In this document: piece by piece, positions 62,683-64,000 of the stretch
Numbering within the stretch: the first letter of the stretch is position 1
Layout of the letters: each line of letters begins with the position of its first letter
NCBI GenBank assembly: GCA_038363925.1
Contig: JAQQWL010000011.1
Location: 1,302,001 to 1,366,000, forward strand
Direction: 5' to 3'
Source of the DNA: Apiospora phragmitis
Taxonomy: Eukaryota; Ascomycota; Sordariomycetes; Amphisphaeriales; Apiosporaceae
Length of the DNA stretch: 64,000 nucleotides
The notes under the pieces: generated by a model
Databases searched by the model: none
Told to the model about the DNA's origin: nothing
The model's input: only the letters and a program-made list of their open reading frames with translations
Program-made: the position numbers and the translations under genes

Positions 62683-64000
62683 ATGGAGCGCCGCTACGTA
62701 CCGATCAGACCAGCAGCCGTCGCCTCCCCTACTGAACGGCAGGGCCAGAACCCCGATGGCGAACAAACCTCGGCCCCCAAAAGGCGCCGTATCGGTGCCG
62801 CCTGCGAGGAGTGTCGCTCGAGAAAGGTCGCTTGCGATGACAGTCGACCCTCTTGTACGCCGTGTGTTGACCGCAAAGCCGAGTGTATCTACAGGCTGCG
62901 AAAAGACGGCCCACGAGGCCCGTGGCTAGACCACATCGAACTCATCGAGCGCTTGTCGAGTGCCCCGGAGCCTGATGCTCTGGATCTGCTTCGTCGTCTG
63001 AGAGAGTCAACTGACCTGTCTGCTGTGCTCTCGTCGGCCAGCGGTGGCAACCAAGACAAGTCTCGCTCCTCGAGCCTGGCGGCTAGCCGGTCTCTGCCAC
63101 CGCCGGCGTTTATCAAGCTCGAGTCTGAGCTATCGTCACTGCACCCTATTGCATATCCAAGGCTGAGCCCAATTGATATCAGGACTATATGCCGAGAATC
63201 TCGGAGCAAGTTTGAATCACGAACCGGGCTCATGACCGCAAAAGGTGACATGGCCAGTGCGGACAATGCATCGTGCCTGTCAAGCTTGACTGCTTCGGAA
63301 GCTTCAAATGCAGCCTTCATAGGCCCACCTTCTCCGGTATGTGGGTCGCCAGGCTTGCCGTTCCTGTCGCCGGCAATGGACCACGTGCGGAACCCTTCAC
63401 TATGTGATAGTCGTCTTCATCAGCTACGTATGAATTATTGGACCAGAGTTCCCATCAGCGATGAGCTTGCAGCACGTGTCATATCCTCGTATTTGGTTAG
63501 GGGACATCCCATGTTGCGCCTTTTTGATGCTGACCTCTTCGTTACGGACCTAGTGGAGAGGCGCCTGCGCTTCTGCACCCCCTTTCTGCTGTCTGCACTG
63601 ATGTTTTTTGCATGTGTAAGTTGGTCGACTATGTTGTCTTACTCCCCGCTGACTCAACAAACAGCATCTGTATGCTGCCATTGATCCCAGTACAGTGGCG
63701 ATTGCCCACGCTTTCTACACTGAAGCAGAGATGTTATGGACTTCGGAACGGGCCTCTGACAGCATAGCAACTGTTGCCGGTACGCAACTTCTTCGCGCTA
63801 TGTCCCTTCTTCAAAGTAGAGATCGGCAGTCCGTTGAGTTTGGCCATGAGGGGAAAGCTCATGGCCAGGAGACTGAAGTTATTCGGTGTTGTTCATAGTG
63901 CCAAAAATGCATCTCACTTTGCTAAACTATCCTTGGAATGGAAGAAGGCAACAGCGCACACTGCTTGGGGTGTCTACAATTGGCTGACGTAGGCACTCCC
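62683..64000 (+). CDS. Zn(II)2Cys6 transcription factor, 3' end outside the window
   Basis: Exon 1 (62683-63615) encodes 311 residues; a 49-bp intron (63616-63664, GTAAGT..ACAG) leads into HLYAAIDPSTVAIAHAFY. The DNA-binding domain is at residues about 41-69: CEECRSRKVACDDSRPSC, then TPCVDRKAEC, the C-x2-C-x6-C-x6-C-x2-C-x6-C zinc cluster, preceded by the basic PKRRRIG. The fungal transcription-factor middle domain starts at HQLRMNYWTRVPISDEL. In exon 2 the frame changes near 63850-63858: EFGHEG is followed in the next frame by KLMARRLKLFGVVHSAKN and TAHTAWGVYNWLT, the expected continuation. One extra G or A in GAGGGGAAAG explains it, either a lesion or a sequence error. Target genes unknown. 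Confidence 0.8.

Overview
This window looks like chromosomal DNA of a filamentous ascomycete (Pezizomycotina, most likely a Sordariomycete). Genes are on both strands with long gaps. The introns I could place are mostly 44-93 bp, with GT..AG ends and CTAAC-like branch sites. The protein families are fungal: HET domain, Zn(II)2Cys6 factor, ferric reductase, patatin-like phospholipase, cutinase, and fungal C2H2 and ankyrin proteins. No prokaryotic operons, CRISPR arrays, rRNA or convincing tRNA were seen.

Layout. 0-8.7 kb: the 3' end of an APH/kinase-like gene, a Tc1-type DD34E transposase, an F-box-like gene, a J-domain gene head-to-head with a coiled-coil gene, and two adjacent genes carrying three copies of one 48-residue module. 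9-21 kb: a graveyard of decayed genes (C2H2 finger, ankyrin, HET domain, GNAT, TPR-like, a DUF7587-like gene, a second C2H2 finger), each still readable but broken by frameshifts or stops. 22-24 kb: an intact gene with a PD-(D/E)XK-like core. 24.5-32.8 kb: a patatin-like phospholipase pseudogene, a nearly intact five-exon ferric reductase, a Tc1 relic and the 3' half of a cutinase gene. 33-44 kb: a BTB-like gene, a dense cluster of CCAGT/ACTGG half-sites, several lineage-specific genes, a Ser/Thr-rich secreted protein and a four-exon Ulp1-like cysteine protease. 45-52 kb: a broken membrane-protein gene, an F-box/ankyrin pseudogene, a kinase-like relic, a 58-bp palindrome, a 25-residue Cys-rich metallothionein-like gene and a minisatellite. 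52-64 kb: an F-box/leucine-rich protein, an intact three-exon N-carbamoyl-amino-acid hydrolase, a 5.8-kb gene-poor stretch and a Zn(II)2Cys6 transcription factor that runs off the window.

How it fits together. The middle of the window looks like an accessory region. Patatin-like phospholipase, ferric reductase and NLR/HET-type genes are families reported as recurrent cargo of the giant fungal Starship transposons. Finding them together, mostly broken and mixed with Tc1 relics, suggests decayed mobile cargo, but no tyrosine-recombinase captain gene is visible here. Many of the stops are TAA or TAG where Gln would fit, which is compatible with repeat-induced point mutation. The right end (amidohydrolase, transcription factor) looks more like ordinary housekeeping or catabolic sequence. 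All intron positions were derived by eye from reading frames and splice signals.
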